Assembly: GCF_001625215.2 (NCBI RefSeq)
Contig: NC_030384.2
Span: forward strand, 44,860,390-44,924,389
Reading direction: 5' to 3'
Source: Daucus carota subsp. sativus
Taxonomy: Eukaryota; Streptophyta; Magnoliopsida; Apiales; Apiaceae
DNA: 64,000 nucleotides
Part shown: one piece after another, positions 14,050 through 25,618 of the stretch
Numbering within the stretch: position 1 is the first letter of the stretch
Layout: every line of letters begins with the position of its first letter
Position numbers and translations under genes: made by a program
Notes under the pieces: model-generated
Databases searched by the model: none
What the model was told of the DNA's origin: nothing
What the model saw: only the letters and a program-made list of their open reading frames with translations

Positions 14050-15940
14050 ATTATGTCTAAGCGAGGCTTTTAAAGGCTTGACTTTGAGTTTGGTTATATT
14101 TTTCTCCGTTTAAGTGGACTTTATTTTTGTTATTTCTGTGTTGTGTATTAGCATGTTTAATATCTTATGGTCATGGTTGGTTTATTTTGAGATAACTTTG
14201 GTTAAAAATCACATATATTGTACTTTGCCATGTTCACAGTGCCCCTAGTCCCTGATTATCAGTGGTATCGCACATTTACATGAAATCCCAATTTAACAGT
14301 CATAAATTGCGTTTTCTAAAACTATATAGGGGTGATGCAAATATAAAATAGGTTTTGATACCAAAATTGTGAACTTGAGATATTGGTTCCATAATATTGT
14401 ATATAACTATTTTTAAAGTACGAATCATCTGCTCAACACATATATTGGTTAGGTTAGGACTGAATTTTGTTTTTTTTTATATTTTCGAATCACAACCAAA
14501 CCTTTCACACACACATATAAATCAAAATTTTGGAGTGGCAGTTTTTAATTTCAAAAGGACACTAGAATAAAATGTAATTTACAAATAATCTGAAATCTTC
14601 TATCGTATTTCAGATAAAATTTTAGTGGGCTGTTGTAGAATGTCCGGGTAGGGTGGCATGTGTGCTTTGCATAAATAACTTATAGATTCAACTTAGCAGA
14701 CAATTATAATCAATGTTGTTGGAGATGCTCTTACGACTTGCGGGCTTAAACGTAACTATAATGAATCTCTAGAAATATGTGTCAATTTAAGTGAAACGCA
14801 TATAATTTATATTTCGAGCAAACGTTCAAAAAATCTTCTATCGAAACAATGTCTCAAAATGAAAGAGTGGTATTCAATTATTAAAATTAAAGTTGGAGGG
14901 CCGATGAAAGCAATATAAAAAGAAAAAGACTAAAGGAAAAGACCTTAGCCAGAACCAGAAGCAAAGAATCCGAAATAACTTTCGTCCGGTTACAGAATAC
15001 TTGATTCAATTGCAGTAGAAAGAAAAAAAAAGAGAATTCGACACATATATTAATTATAAAAAATATTAATAAATATTATCTTAGATGAAACTTATCATGT
15101 AAGATTTAAGAAGTATATAATTTTCAGGTTAAAACATCATGAATCATGACCAGACTCATAAAGGTTTCAAAGCAGGGCGAATGAACCCCAGGCCTGAATA
15201 AATTAAAATCTGAAGCTTTTAAAAGGAGATGCTAAGTGTTGATTTCAAGTTTGCAGTTATCTCTGTTATGAAGACAAGATCTTATGTGGTTAATAATACG
15301 ATATTCTCCCTTTTCTCTAAATTAAAATCATTTTTAGTGTATATTTGCAATAATTTTAGGGATAGAATCACAGAATATAATGGGATGAAGTAATAATAAT
15401 GATGGTGCTTTTTATAGCTAAAAAACTCAACAGCTAGTATCAAATAATAATTAAATGAGGGGACCATTATGAAAGGCGAATATATCAGTTAAAAATTCCT
15501 AACAGACTCTTCTTTGGATTTATATGGGAGGGGAGCCAACCCGGTCCGAAACGTCTGATGTTGAAGAATCAGCCTAGAGCCGGTTTTGCTTTGATTAATA
15601 GCCACAGCCCACATTAATTTTATTAATTATTGTTTATAAACTATTATTAATTAAATATTAATAATCACAAATTAATTTTAAATTTAATAAACGAAAGATA
15701 TAGAAATAGCAAAATTTTTATTTTATAATAAAATAAATGATCCAAATTTAATGTTGGATTAGCACTGTTCACTACTTCAAATTTAGATCACGGTTGGAGA
15801 TGAATTTGGGATAATTTACCCCAAATTTGAATTTTTGGATTACTCCTTAGTTTGGCCAACACACCTGTGTTCTTGGTGTACTCTCACATTACATAAATTT
15901 AGTAATGTAATAATAATGTAAATAATTAGCAACGACTTGG
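14050..15940. other. AT-rich intergenic DNA between NAC-alpha and the NLR leader
   Basis: About 150-250 bases after the stop are probably 3' UTR. The rest is AT-rich with scattered short open frames without family resemblance. The stretch 15730-15860 resembles degraded MITE sequence (repeated CAAATTT/AAATTTG motifs) but its ends are not clear. No gene seen. Confidence 0.5.
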
Positions 15941-16019
15941 CATGTCCTTATGGTCAACTTATCGATTTTCGTGCAGATGCAAGAGTACACACAACACAAG
16001 CATAGATTCCAAATTTCCC

Positions 16020-17947
16020 CACAATAAAACACAAGCTGCTCAACTCATAACACTTCACACACTCTCTCTCAATCTCTCTCTCCCCCTCTCTCAAAGCAGA
16101 AATTGTTTTCTTGATTTCCAGGTACTCATCTCTCTCACTCTCCCTCTCTCTGCCTATTTGTTTATACTATGTATCATGCTAGCTCAAGTTGATTTCTAGC
16201 GCTCTTGCATTGCATTCTACTCGTTCTAGCTTTTATCATGTTATTATATGTACTCATGCATCAGCAATTTTCATAGCTTTAAGTGTTGAACTGATAAGTT
16301 ACTAGTTACTAGCTGCTTCAGTTTAGAATTAGCATGCTTAGGTTCTGTCCATTTTGTTCTTAGTTGACTACGATTCAATCTACTTAATCATCACAGTCAA
16401 CTCACTAATTACTTAATTATACAAATAATCTGGATTGGAACTCGCCAAGCTATGGATTTTTAACAGATCTAGATTACTTAGTTGACCCCTTTTTTGTTAT
16501 GCTAAAATGGTCATCATTTTTCACCCAAGCGAAGGTTTTCCTCAGACTTGAGACTAGACTTGACTCCTAATTCCTAAACACATGTATGAATCTCGAAGTT
16601 AACCATTATTAAAGAGGGTAAGTCAATCAAAACAAGAGAAATTTATCAAATTTTGTGCTTATTATGTGTCCATGGGCACAACATAGGAAAACCGTTATGA
16701 GATAGCTCAAATGGGAGAGCTTATCTAAAAAATTATTAATTTACTAGAAAGCTGAGATTCTTCACTCACCCGTTGCACCGTGCACTGGATTCTCGAAATT
16801 CTTGGGTGAGAGGGGATTACCAGGAATTCTTGTTAAATAATTAGTTTTGTAATTAGTTGATTACTTAACCACTTAACTACTTTATGATGTAATAGTTGTG
16901 CAAATAATTATTGTAAATTGTTAAAGATATTGAACTTATTTATTTGATTATTTTATTTAAATACAAATGTGACCCCTGAAATACATGCTAATATATATTT
17001 TTAATATATTAATATTTGTTGAATCTTCATATTCTTAAATTTGCCGAATTCCTGTATCCCCGTACCGCACATTTCCCGTACCCGCATTTATGCTTCCGGC
17101 TTATAGAAAGGCTAGATAAAAAAAAATGTCTTCTTATAATATACAAAAGATTCCATTTGGTGTAATTTAGAGTGTAAAAGGGTTGGAGTTAGTTTTCTGG
17201 ATAACACTATTTCGGTTTTGTAGGTCTGAGATGGTGTTAAGGACGTAACAACATCTAAGATTTTAGCAAAAATAAAAATAAATGTATTAAAGATGAATTA
17301 AAAGCTTTAACAGTTCCTGAGAAAAGAAATATTTAAGAATCTTTTATGTATTATGAGGCTAAGAAATGTTTCTAATGCAGTTTATTAGAGCATCTCCAAT
17401 GGGAGGTGCCAAGAGGGATGCCAATGCCATGTGGCATGACATGAACCGGCACTCTCGTTAGCACCCCCATTGAAGATGTTGGAGTGCTATTGGGGGTGCC
17501 AGGTGAGTTGGCATGGGAGTCACTTTGGGGTGCCAAAAGTTGGCAACCCATAAAGTAGGGTGTCAACTTCATTTGTGGTCCCAATAATACATAAAATATA
17601 GATTTGTGGTCCCAATGATACATAAAATATTATTTCTCTATTAATAAAATTGGCATCTTGGAGTGCCAACCATTGGAGTGTATTTTGAAAGAAGGGTGCT
17701 AAAAATGATTTGGAAGAGTGTGAATAAAAAAATAAAAAATTTTTGAGTTATGTGTCAAAATTGGCACCCCTTGAAGGGTGCCTAAATAGTAAATACTGCA
17801 TTCATAAATAGGATGGGACTTCTAAGCATACTAAAAGTTGTTTGAGTATATCAAGCTTACTTCATAGTAGCCACAGTGTTATCTATATTAGCTTATGAAC
17901 TCTCAGTGTTAATTTTATTATTTAACTATGGTGTAGATTCATACACC
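16020..17947 (+). promoter_or_regulatory. Probable leader exon and long 5'-UTR intron of the NLR gene
   Basis: A CT-rich stretch (about 16057-16095) is followed by TTGATTTCCAG and a possible donor GTACTC near 16122. The acceptor GTGTAG ending at 17936 leaves only an 11-base leader before the start codon at 17948. A CT-rich leader with an intron of about 1.8 kb is a reasonable model but is inferred; transcript data would settle it. Confidence 0.4.
17388..17685. mobile_element. Tourist/Harbinger-like MITE upstream of the NLR gene
   Basis: The left end TTA-GAGCATCTCCAATGG is the common start of a plant Harbinger-type MITE family; CCATTGGAG near 17665-17680 is the probable degenerate right end. 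The interior is rich in GGGGTGCCA/TTGGCACC motifs, and related motifs continue to about 17790, so the right boundary is uncertain. It lies within the predicted leader intron, 260-560 bases before the start codon. Confidence 0.5.
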
Positions 17948-20900
17948 ATGGCTACAGGTTCAATCGATCCAGCGAAAGCTGCCCCAATTGAAGAACTGAA
18001 ACCAGATTCACTTGTGCAACTGCAATCCATATATGAGCAGCTTACAGCGAAAGAAGGGTCCAACATTGTTCTAAAGGGGGAACGAGGAGTTGGGAAGACA
18101 TGGATAGCAAAGAAGTTAAGTGAACGTGCAACTAGAGGAGATCAATTTCATTTCAGTATATGGATATTTTTGAACAGAGAATATGAAAAAAAGACACTTT
18201 GTGAGAGTATTGCGCGTCAGTTGTCCATAACATTCAGTGCTGAGGAGTGGGAAGCTGAGAGGAGAAAAAAAGATGCCAAAAAGGAGGAAAATAAAGACAT
18301 GGTTGGGGAGGAACTGGAAAAGAAGATAATGAAAACACTAGAAGGGAAAAAATTTCTTCTAATTTTAGACGATGAAGGAAGTAAAGAACAAGTGGATGAT
18401 ACATGGGGTAAAATGAAAGCGTTACTGCCCCTTGATCAGGCAAGTTCATTCACAATTCTGAGTACCCGCATGGACAACAATTCTTTTGGTGGAATGCCAG
18501 CAAAAACGATTGATGTCCATCCTTTGTCTCGACAGGAGTCATTTTCCCTGGCCCAAAAAAAGATGGGGAAAATGTTTGGCACTTTGCCTGTTAATCTTCA
18601 AAAACTGGGCAAAGATTTCGTCGGTGTGTGTGAAGGACTGCCTGCTAAAATTATCTTGTGGGCAAAAGTGTTTAGCTACTATGAAAAGCAGAATTCTGGA
18701 CTAAAAACACTGGAAGCTGCCCTGGAGAAAGCCTTTAGTGATGAAAATTACGACATTGTGCACTTGCTCTGGAATGCAGACCCATATCGGTTCCGTATTT
18801 TGATTGACTGTTGTTGGGAGGGCAGACACTTTTTTCGTGGACGTGGTGGCGTGCATTACAATGAGTTGATAACTTACTGGATCCTGGAAGGATACCTTGG
18901 GCGCATTGATTCTATTGAGAAAGCTTACGAAGCAGGACATCGTGTATTGATGGATCTCTTAGATTGTCGGATTGTGAAAGAACTGGAGGCTGGTTATGTG
19001 ATTATGTATAAGCATGAGTTGGACTTGTACGCCCTGCTCCAGCCTGGATTTGGTGCTACAGCCGGTTTGGGATTGGCTACGGTGCTTGATCCTAAGCAGG
19101 ATGTCTTTTGCGGGAGAATTACATATGGGGATGGAATCATGAAAGCGGTTGATACCTTTGAGGATGAGCAGTATGTTTCAACTTTTATGCGTGATGGAAG
19201 CCAGCTTATAGGAGAATTCTCCCTTGATTCTTACCTCGATAGCAAGCAGCAACTTTGCGTTCTCGCATTTTTCAACTCAACCATCAGATCACTTTCATCA
19301 CTTTTGTCTGACATGAAAAGCCTTCGCGTGCTTATATTCAGAGGCTGTGACATTATGGATGAGGTCAAGGAGGTTTTAGATCTTGAAAATTTAGCTGTTC
19401 TTGAAATATCTGGTCCTAGTTGTGTAGAACTTCTACCAGATAATTTTTTCATGAAGATGCCTAACCTTCAAATCCTCAACCTCTCTGAACTCCATATAAC
19501 ATCCTTACCTGCATCTCTTTACATATGCCAAAAGCTAAATTGGCTAATCATTAGAAGGTGTCCTAAATTGGAATCTCTTGGTAATATGCAGAAGCTAACA
19601 GAGCTCATGGTTCTTGATCTTTCTGATTGTACCTCTTTGTTCTCAATCAAAGATAAGCACCTCCTGTCTAAAACGTCTCTCCATACCATCAATTTTTCAA
19701 ATACCAGGATTAAAATCATACCCATTATTAAAGATCTGGAAAATCTCACTCATCTCTTTTTAAGCGACTGTACAGATATGGGTAGGCTGCGTGGCATGGC
19801 TTCGCTAGATAAACTCCTAGTTCTTGGTCTTTCAAATTCTAAAAAGTTCAGGGAGTTTCATGATTCATCATTTGGAACTATGACTGCCCTTAAAGTTATC
19901 GATCTATCTGGATGCTCAATTAATCGGTTACCTGCCAATATCAGCAATCCTAGTTACCTTTATCTGAGAGGTTGCCCTCGCCTGAAGAAATTGTATAGCA
20001 TGGAAATTCTTAAAGAACTCGAGGTACTCGATGTTACAGGTTCCAGCAGATTGGTTGAAGTTGAACCAGATTTCTTCAAACAGCTGACAGTTCTTCGAGT
20101 ACTCAACCTTTCAAAAACATTTGTTAAAAGCTTGCCATCTGTTTCTAGTCTCTCCAGTCTACGTGAGCTTTCACTATCATATTGTGCATCTTTGGAGGAG
20201 TTAAAGGGACTAGATGCTCTGAAACACCTTGAGGTGATTGATCTTTCGCACTGTAGTGCATTAAAAAGCATTGAAGACAATTCTTTTCAGCATATGTCAC
20301 GTCTTCAGATGCTCGACCTCTCCTTCACAAAAATTAAAACATTGCCAGACCTTTCTGAAGCTAATAGCCTTCGTCGTCTCATACTGAAGAAATGTACGAA
20401 CCTAGAGTTACTTTCACTTCCCGATCTTTCCAAGCTTGTGGAGTTAAATCTTTCGTCGGTCATTCTTCCGAATGGAGATGCTAAGTTTGTGAACTCTATG
20501 TGTCATCTTGAACTACTTGACCTCTCTGAAACACATCTTAATCATCTACCATCCATGTCAAACCTCAAATCTCTGAATCAGCTTTATCTAGGAGGTTGCC
20601 TAGATTTGAATGTTGCAATAGATTTACATGAACTTACAGAGCTGGAGGTTCTGGATCTTTCTGGAACAGCTGTTAGCAAGCTAGAAAACCTTGACCGCTT
20701 GTGCAAGCTTCGCCATCTCCTACTTAGGAACTGTTCAAACATCGAAGAACTACTGCAGCATAAAATGAATGATCTCTTGCAGCCCAATGTTGCAGTACTT
20801 CACTGTGAAAAATCAAGTTTGGCTCATCTTGAACTTCTTGATCTGCCAAGGAAGGATAGTGGAGGATCTGACACAACAAAGAATCCACAGGAACATCAGA

Positions 20901-21823
20901 ATCAACAGCAGTGGATCATCTCCAGTTGGCCAGCTGAAGCAATTGAAAACGATGATGATAATGATGAACACATTATATCTGTGAGTGGCGCCCAGTTTCT
21001 TGATCTATTTGAAGGGAATCCTACTATGTTGACTACGAGCTTCCAGAAATTCCGTTTCCTCATTCGTCCGATGGAATTGAAAAATACTTGCAGGAAGAAG
21101 TATTTCTACAAAGACGAACTTATATATCGGGATACCTGGTCAACGACGGGAGTTGCTCATTCTATGCAACGGTCTCTGGAGATCCGTGGCTTCGAAAGTT
21201 ACCCAACAGGTGTTGAACTGGTCCTCAGCCATGCTAAATTCGTTATTCTGATTGATAATCCATGCATCAAATGGATTTCTGAGTCATATTTGAATACCAT
21301 GAAGGAGTTAGAAGGCTGTTGGATAGAGAGATGCAATGAAATGGAGTGTGTCATGGAAATGGAAGTTACTACAGAATCAGGACAAGAATTGAAAGAAATT
21401 ACAAACCAGGAAGGTAATTTAGAATCTAGAAAGAGTGCAGGTGCTATTGGCTTGAAGAGTATACCTAGTAGTGGGAACTTCCACGGAAATAGCTTCAATA
21501 ACTTGAAGTATTTTTACCTGAACTTTTGTCCTAAACTCTCTGTGGTTTTTCCTTCATCACAAAGGCTCGAAAATCTTGAAATACTTGAAATCAAGTTTTG
21601 TGCCGAACTGGTGAGTCTGTTTCAAGGAGACTCGGCTGAGTTACCGCGGCTGTTAACACTGCATCTTTGGGAATTGCCAAAATTAAACACAGTTGGAGCT
21701 CTAATGCCAGCTCTGCGCTCATTAAAATATGGCGAATGTCCTATACTAGATGTATCTTCAATTAAGCCACTGGAAGAAACTGTTAAGTTGGATTCAGCTG
21801 AAAACTACAAAACTTTCAAGTGA
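17948..21823 (+). CDS. NB-ARC-LRR disease-resistance-like protein (At4g19050-like), no N-terminal CC/TIR
   Basis: A single-exon NLR-type immune receptor of 1291 residues, presumed intracellular. I start at the ATG in CACCATGG (17948); the frame is open upstream, but this Met has the better context. The P-loop GERGVGKT is at residues 44-51, kinase-2 FLLILDDE at 136-143 (usual LDDVW changed), RNBS-B-like SFTILSTRMD at 167-176, and a degenerate GLPL as GLPAK near 230. No MHD is obvious; a KHELDLYALL segment sits near its place. About residues 440-980 are LRRs of the LDLSxT/LxxLxLSxC type, followed by a further NLR-like C-terminal region with more LRR-like units. With the P-loop only 44 residues in, there is no room for a CC or TIR domain. 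It resembles the At4g19050 group. The frame is intact. Confidence 0.85.
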   Translation: MATGSIDPAKAAPIEELKPDSLVQLQSIYEQLTAKEGSNIVLKGERGVGKTWIAKKLSERATRGDQFHFSIWIFLNREYEKKTLCESIARQLSITFSAEEWEAERRKKDAKKEENKDMVGEELEKKIMKTLEGKKFLLILDDEGSKEQVDDTWGKMKALLPLDQASSFTILSTRMDNNSFGGMPAKTIDVHPLSRQESFSLAQKKMGKMFGTLPVNLQKLGKDFVGVCEGLPAKIILWAKVFSYYEKQNSGLKTLEAALEKAFSDENYDIVHLLWNADPYRFRILIDCCWEGRHFFRGRGGVHYNELITYWILEGYLGRIDSIEKAYEAGHRVLMDLLDCRIVKELEAGYVIMYKHELDLYALLQPGFGATAGLGLATVLDPKQDVFCGRITYGDGIMKAVDTFEDEQYVSTFMRDGSQLIGEFSLDSYLDSKQQLCVLAFFNSTIRSLSSLLSDMKSLRVLIFRGCDIMDEVKEVLDLENLAVLEISGPSCVELLPDNFFMKMPNLQILNLSELHITSLPASLYICQKLNWLIIRRCPKLESLGNMQKLTELMVLDLSDCTSLFSIKDKHLLSKTSLHTINFSNTRIKIIPIIKDLENLTHLFLSDCTDMGRLRGMASLDKLLVLGLSNSKKFREFHDSSFGTMTALKVIDLSGCSINRLPANISNPSYLYLRGCPRLKKLYSMEILKELEVLDVTGSSRLVEVEPDFFKQLTVLRVLNLSKTFVKSLPSVSSLSSLRELSLSYCASLEELKGLDALKHLEVIDLSHCSALKSIEDNSFQHMSRLQMLDLSFTKIKTLPDLSEANSLRRLILKKCTNLELLSLPDLSKLVELNLSSVILPNGDAKFVNSMCHLELLDLSETHLNHLPSMSNLKSLNQLYLGGCLDLNVAIDLHELTELEVLDLSGTAVSKLENLDRLCKLRHLLLRNCSNIEELLQHKMNDLLQPNVAVLHCEKSSLAHLELLDLPRKDSGGSDTTKNPQEHQNQQQWIISSWPAEAIENDDDNDEHIISVSGAQFLDLFEGNPTMLTTSFQKFRFLIRPMELKNTCRKKYFYKDELIYRDTWSTTGVAHSMQRSLEIRGFESYPTGVELVLSHAKFVILIDNPCIKWISESYLNTMKELEGCWIERCNEMECVMEMEVTTESGQELKEITNQEGNLESRKSAGAIGLKSIPSSGNFHGNSFNNLKYFYLNFCPKLSVVFPSSQRLENLEILEIKFCAELVSLFQGDSAELPRLLTLHLWELPKLNTVGALMPALRSLKYGECPILDVSSIKPLEETVKLDSAENYKTFK

Positions 21824-23065
21824 CCTGGACTGAAGGCCCCCGCGAAGGCATCTTCCATCCATGCCTGTGCAGTTTCCAAGATCACCACTCCATTTGTATC
21901 TCCAGCTATTCTTCAGTTTGTATACAGGTGTGCATCTTTCTCGTTTATATACAATGCATGCATTCTCATACAATCAATGGTCAACTAAAAATGTCTTTTG
22001 GTTCTGCCACCCTGTTTTGTCCATAGATTCATCCAAGTCAGTTTCTAGTAATTGCGTTTATAATGATATCCACCCAGTGCGACAAAGTTCAGACCCTTAA
22101 TTTTCTATATGCAAACAACTGATTTCCTCAATCTCTCTCTCAGTTAGGCCTAAGTTACACTTGGAACACCTTACCCTCATAGAAGTAATAGTTCCGTTGT
22201 TTTTGGGGGTTAAATATCTCTTACATGTTTGCTATTTGCTTACAGGAATGCAAGATTTAGACTGCGAATGTCACTGCAAGATGTTTCTGAGGCGAAACTT
22301 GTACTGTTCTAAGTTAATTTTTGGCAGCAATTCTCTGTGAGCAAGCCGAGACCTTGAAGCTTGTTTTATGCCACGTGTATGTTAAATTAGTTTCTGCTTG
22401 CATTTGTTGTTAATTTGTTCTACTGCGTGAACAACCACACTAGTTGATGAAGAGAAGTTATCAGTACGTACTCTTCCGTGTGAGTGTGTGTGTGTGTGTG
22501 TGTGAAACATTTATTGATTTATCAGATATTAATGTTGTTTCAAGATGTGATTAGCGTGATTGCATTAGCACTATAAATTGGTTTGCAAATGGCATGTTAT
22601 TAACCTGAGAAAATGGATGTCAGGAATCACTATTAACTTTAATTTTATAAGCCCTCAACTTTAAACCTTCCCAACAAATTCTGTACCCTTGAATTCTAAG
22701 GTTCTGGCAGCTGTTTTTATAGAACCAATATCACTTCTGCACTCAATAACAAGCATAAACAATCACTGATTATGTTTTAATAAATACAAAGCTATGAATG
22801 TCAATCTTCTAGATTATATCCAAATAGAACGTACACACATCTTTGAGTGTGCTTATTATTACAGTCACACCTAATATAATACACGGAGGACAAGGGTGAC
22901 TCTGACAATAGACGGACAAGTCTAGTGTCTAGGACCTCGCAAATATCAGGGCCACCTCTGCGTGAGAATGATGGATTAAGAAACAACATAATGAAATAGA
23001 AATATTGTTAATATATATATCAACCTGCAATTTAGAGGCATATGCTACCTCCCGGCTCCTGGTAC
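21824..23065. other. 3' regions between two convergent NLR-type genes
   Basis: The + strand gene's 3' UTR may be spliced (possible donor CAG-GTGTGC near 21928 and acceptor TTACAG ending at 22245). A (GT)n microsatellite lies at about 22485-22503. From 22600 to 23065 the DNA is AT-rich and probably holds the minus-strand gene's 3' UTR. No gene seen. Confidence 0.45.
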
Positions 23066-25618
23066 TTACTCTAAAACTTTGTCTTTTTTGATCCACACTC
23101 CTGCTTCATCGCATGGGAAGAATGTTAGCTGCGGGCAATCGACTTTCTCGAGAAAACTCAGTTGTGGAAACAGCTTGTCCACTTCTTTCCAGTGCATTGC
23201 TAATCCTGTTATGTACTTGAGACGAAGAATCTTCACTGCCCAGGGAATTACCTTTCCATTCCATTCACGAGTATTCCCACCGAGATCACTGAGTTGTCCG
23301 CCTCTTATGTATAGTTTCTCCAGGTACTTCAGCTTTGTAGGATGCAGCCAGTCGGGTGCCTTAGTGTTAGGAAAGCATTGAAGCTCCAGTTTCTGCAATT
23401 TTGCAGGAAGGTGTTGACTGTCACCGTTCTTTTTCCCGTTTTCAGGACTCCTTTTGATCCGATTCCACCATTTTTTCTGTTTTGCCTGTTTAGATGAACT
23501 TTTAAGAACAGCACTCCTGGATGACGAGTTAGTATTACTCATTTTACTGCTAGGCACCTTTTCGGTATCTTCTGTTGCTGCTGTGGCTACTTTAGATTCT
23601 GGTGTTGATAGAAGCTCGGGCCTGGTTGCTTCTCCTGTAACTTTCCCAGGTTCAGCTGCTGGTTCTGATGGAAGCCGGGGAGCAAGAACTGGTGCTACCG
23701 AATCCATTGCATCACTGGCAGCAATTTTAGTGCCGGTTTCATGAGGGGTTGTTTCCCCAAAACAGAAATTTGGTTTCAAATCTTTCAGCTTCGGCAGTTT
23801 AGCCATATCTTGGAGAGTACTACCTTTAGATGACAGGGTAGTCTTATCCTGAGGCGTCTCTCTATTATCCCCTTCAGGTGCTCGTACTGCGTCAGGTTCT
23901 GTTGATGCTACTGAATGCTCAGGCCCAGTTCCTGGTGCTGGCGGATCTGTTGAGCCTTCATTATCTTTATTTTCCAGAGTTGGTTTCTGTCGTTCCATAG
24001 AAACCTCTTGATAATTCTCTGACTTCTCACCCATGGTGGATTCATTCTGTGGTTGATTGCTGGGGTCTCTTCCCTTTCCTCCCCAAACTATTTTCAGCTT
24101 GGTAAGCGCTGTGAGTTGCTGAAATGCTTTAAGATCATCCTCTTTAGGAAAGTCTTTCAAACCGGTGAAGATGCTTAGTTTTCTGAGTTTCGGCAGTTTA
24201 GATAAATCCTTAAGGTTGCATGAGTCTTTTGAAGGCTCTACAACTGCAAACCCCTTGAGAACTAAGAGATTCTTAAGCTTCGAAAGTCCTTTGGGGATAT
24301 TTTCAAGCAAGTAACACTCAGACAAGTCTAAGTGCGTCAGACTCTTGAGCAAGCCAATTTCACGCGGAATCCTCTCAAGATTATGACATGCTCTTAGATC
24401 CAGAATGGTCAGATTTTCAAGCTTTGTGACCTGATCAGGAAGCGCCACTATTCTCGAAATACCTTGAAGGCTGAGAAGCTTGAGCTGCTTCATGTCACCC
24501 AAGGCTTCCAAGAATTTCTCCTCATTTACTTCAATGTGATGGTTGCCTATGGACTGCCACCTTCCCAAGTAAAGAACAACAACATTTTTCATCCTGTGTA
24601 TCCATTCAGGCTTAATGTCCAGAATATCTTCACACACATTGAAAACTACATGGAATTTCTCAAAATCAAAGTCACTTTCTAGCCCATGTATACCATTAAA
24701 CAAGGCTGACCGGAATGAAGAACGGCAATTAACTTCAGGTCTGCCAGTTGAATGAAAATCAAAGAACTTAGCCCTTGCAGCAATTGAAATCACGGCAGAA
24801 CGGATGAAAGATGGCATCTTGCAGGTCTCCACTTCCAGGCGGCGCTTATTATGATAAGGCTTGATAAAATCCTTCTTTACAAGCTCATTGAAATACTCTG
24901 CACCTAACTGCTCTAAATCTTTTGCCTTTTCTGCATCACCCTTCTGGTCAATGAAGCCTTCCGCGATCCACCAGTAAACCATAAGCCTTTTCTTTATAAT
25001 GGCTCTGGCAGGGAACACTGAGAAACATAGCAGACATAGTTTTAAATTGTTGGGAAGAGCATTATATTGTACCTCAAAGTCTCTGAAAGCTGGACTATTC
25101 TCAAATGTTGGATTCAAGTGCAATCTGGGGATCTGTTTCTGGAGCATGAAGAGGGCTATTTCGTCTGCAGTTCTGGTAGCCGACTTGTTCAACTCTTCCA
25201 ACTGCTTATCCAAATCCTTGGCGTCAAACTTGTAAGGTATGGGCAGCTTCATCTTTCTGATGTACTTTTTAAATAACCGAAGCTCTTTCTCAATGTCATC
25301 GCCTGCTTCATCATCAGCACTTGGAGCGGAGGATGAGTCACTTGTAATGGCATCGCGAATTACTTGAAGCTTATTGACAGCCAGCTTCAGTTCCTCAAGA
25401 ACAACTACGTCGTAGACCTGCAATTTTTCACAAGTACTGGTGATGTATTCCAGCTCTCGATTAGCCCACGTGTATAGTAATGCACTGCTGCCTTTGCCTT
25501 CTGCGTTGATTTTCTTTTCTTCAATTTCATTCAAGTTTGCAGGAACTTTTGGGAACTTGCCTTCGGTTTGGTTTTGTGAATCTGAATTCTTGGTTCCATC
25601 ATTCTCTTGTTTCGACAT
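23066..25618 (-). CDS. RPP13-like LRR protein lacking the NB-ARC ATPase
   Basis: A single-exon 850-residue protein of the 'disease resistance RPP13-like protein 4' type; an upstream in-frame Met at 25672 would add 18 residues. I prefer MSKQEND at 25618. After an Rx-like helical N-terminus the sequence passes from LHLNPTFENSPAFRDF straight into the NLR winged-helix signature (LPNNLKLCLLCFSVFP, then LMVYWWIAEGFI, residues about 178-224). There is no P-loop, kinase-2 or GLPL. LRRs follow (TKLENLTILDLRACHNLERI and next units, about 340-500). A low-complexity Pro/Ser/Thr/Glu-rich block of some 200 residues (bases 23425-24060) then splits off a final LRR-like part (LPAKLQKLELQCFPNTKAPD). It cannot act as an ATP switch, so a decoy, helper or regulator role is inferred. 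Confidence 0.82.
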   Translation of the reverse strand: MSKQENDGTKNSDSQNQTEGKFPKVPANLNEIEEKKINAEGKGSSALLYTWANRELEYITSTCEKLQVYDVVVLEELKLAVNKLQVIRDAITSDSSSAPSADDEAGDDIEKELRLFKKYIRKMKLPIPYKFDAKDLDKQLEELNKSATRTADEIALFMLQKQIPRLHLNPTFENSPAFRDFEVQYNALPNNLKLCLLCFSVFPARAIIKKRLMVYWWIAEGFIDQKGDAEKAKDLEQLGAEYFNELVKKDFIKPYHNKRRLEVETCKMPSFIRSAVISIAARAKFFDFHSTGRPEVNCRSSFRSALFNGIHGLESDFDFEKFHVVFNVCEDILDIKPEWIHRMKNVVVLYLGRWQSIGNHHIEVNEEKFLEALGDMKQLKLLSLQGISRIVALPDQVTKLENLTILDLRACHNLERIPREIGLLKSLTHLDLSECYLLENIPKGLSKLKNLLVLKGFAVVEPSKDSCNLKDLSKLPKLRKLSIFTGLKDFPKEDDLKAFQQLTALTKLKIVWGGKGRDPSNQPQNESTMGEKSENYQEVSMERQKPTLENKDNEGSTDPPAPGTGPEHSVASTEPDAVRAPEGDNRETPQDKTTLSSKGSTLQDMAKLPKLKDLKPNFCFGETTPHETGTKIAASDAMDSVAPVLAPRLPSEPAAEPGKVTGEATRPELLSTPESKVATAATEDTEKVPSSKMSNTNSSSRSAVLKSSSKQAKQKKWWNRIKRSPENGKKNGDSQHLPAKLQKLELQCFPNTKAPDWLHPTKLKYLEKLYIRGGQLSDLGGNTREWNGKVIPWAVKILRLKYITGLAMHWKEVDKLFPQLSFLEKVDCPQLTFFPCDEAGVWIKKDKVLE

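Noticed and set aside
17876..17947. Upstream Met start for the NLR gene, adding 24 residues
   Set aside because: The extension is hydrophobic and contains the likely leader-intron acceptor GTGTAG; the Met at 17948 has the better context.
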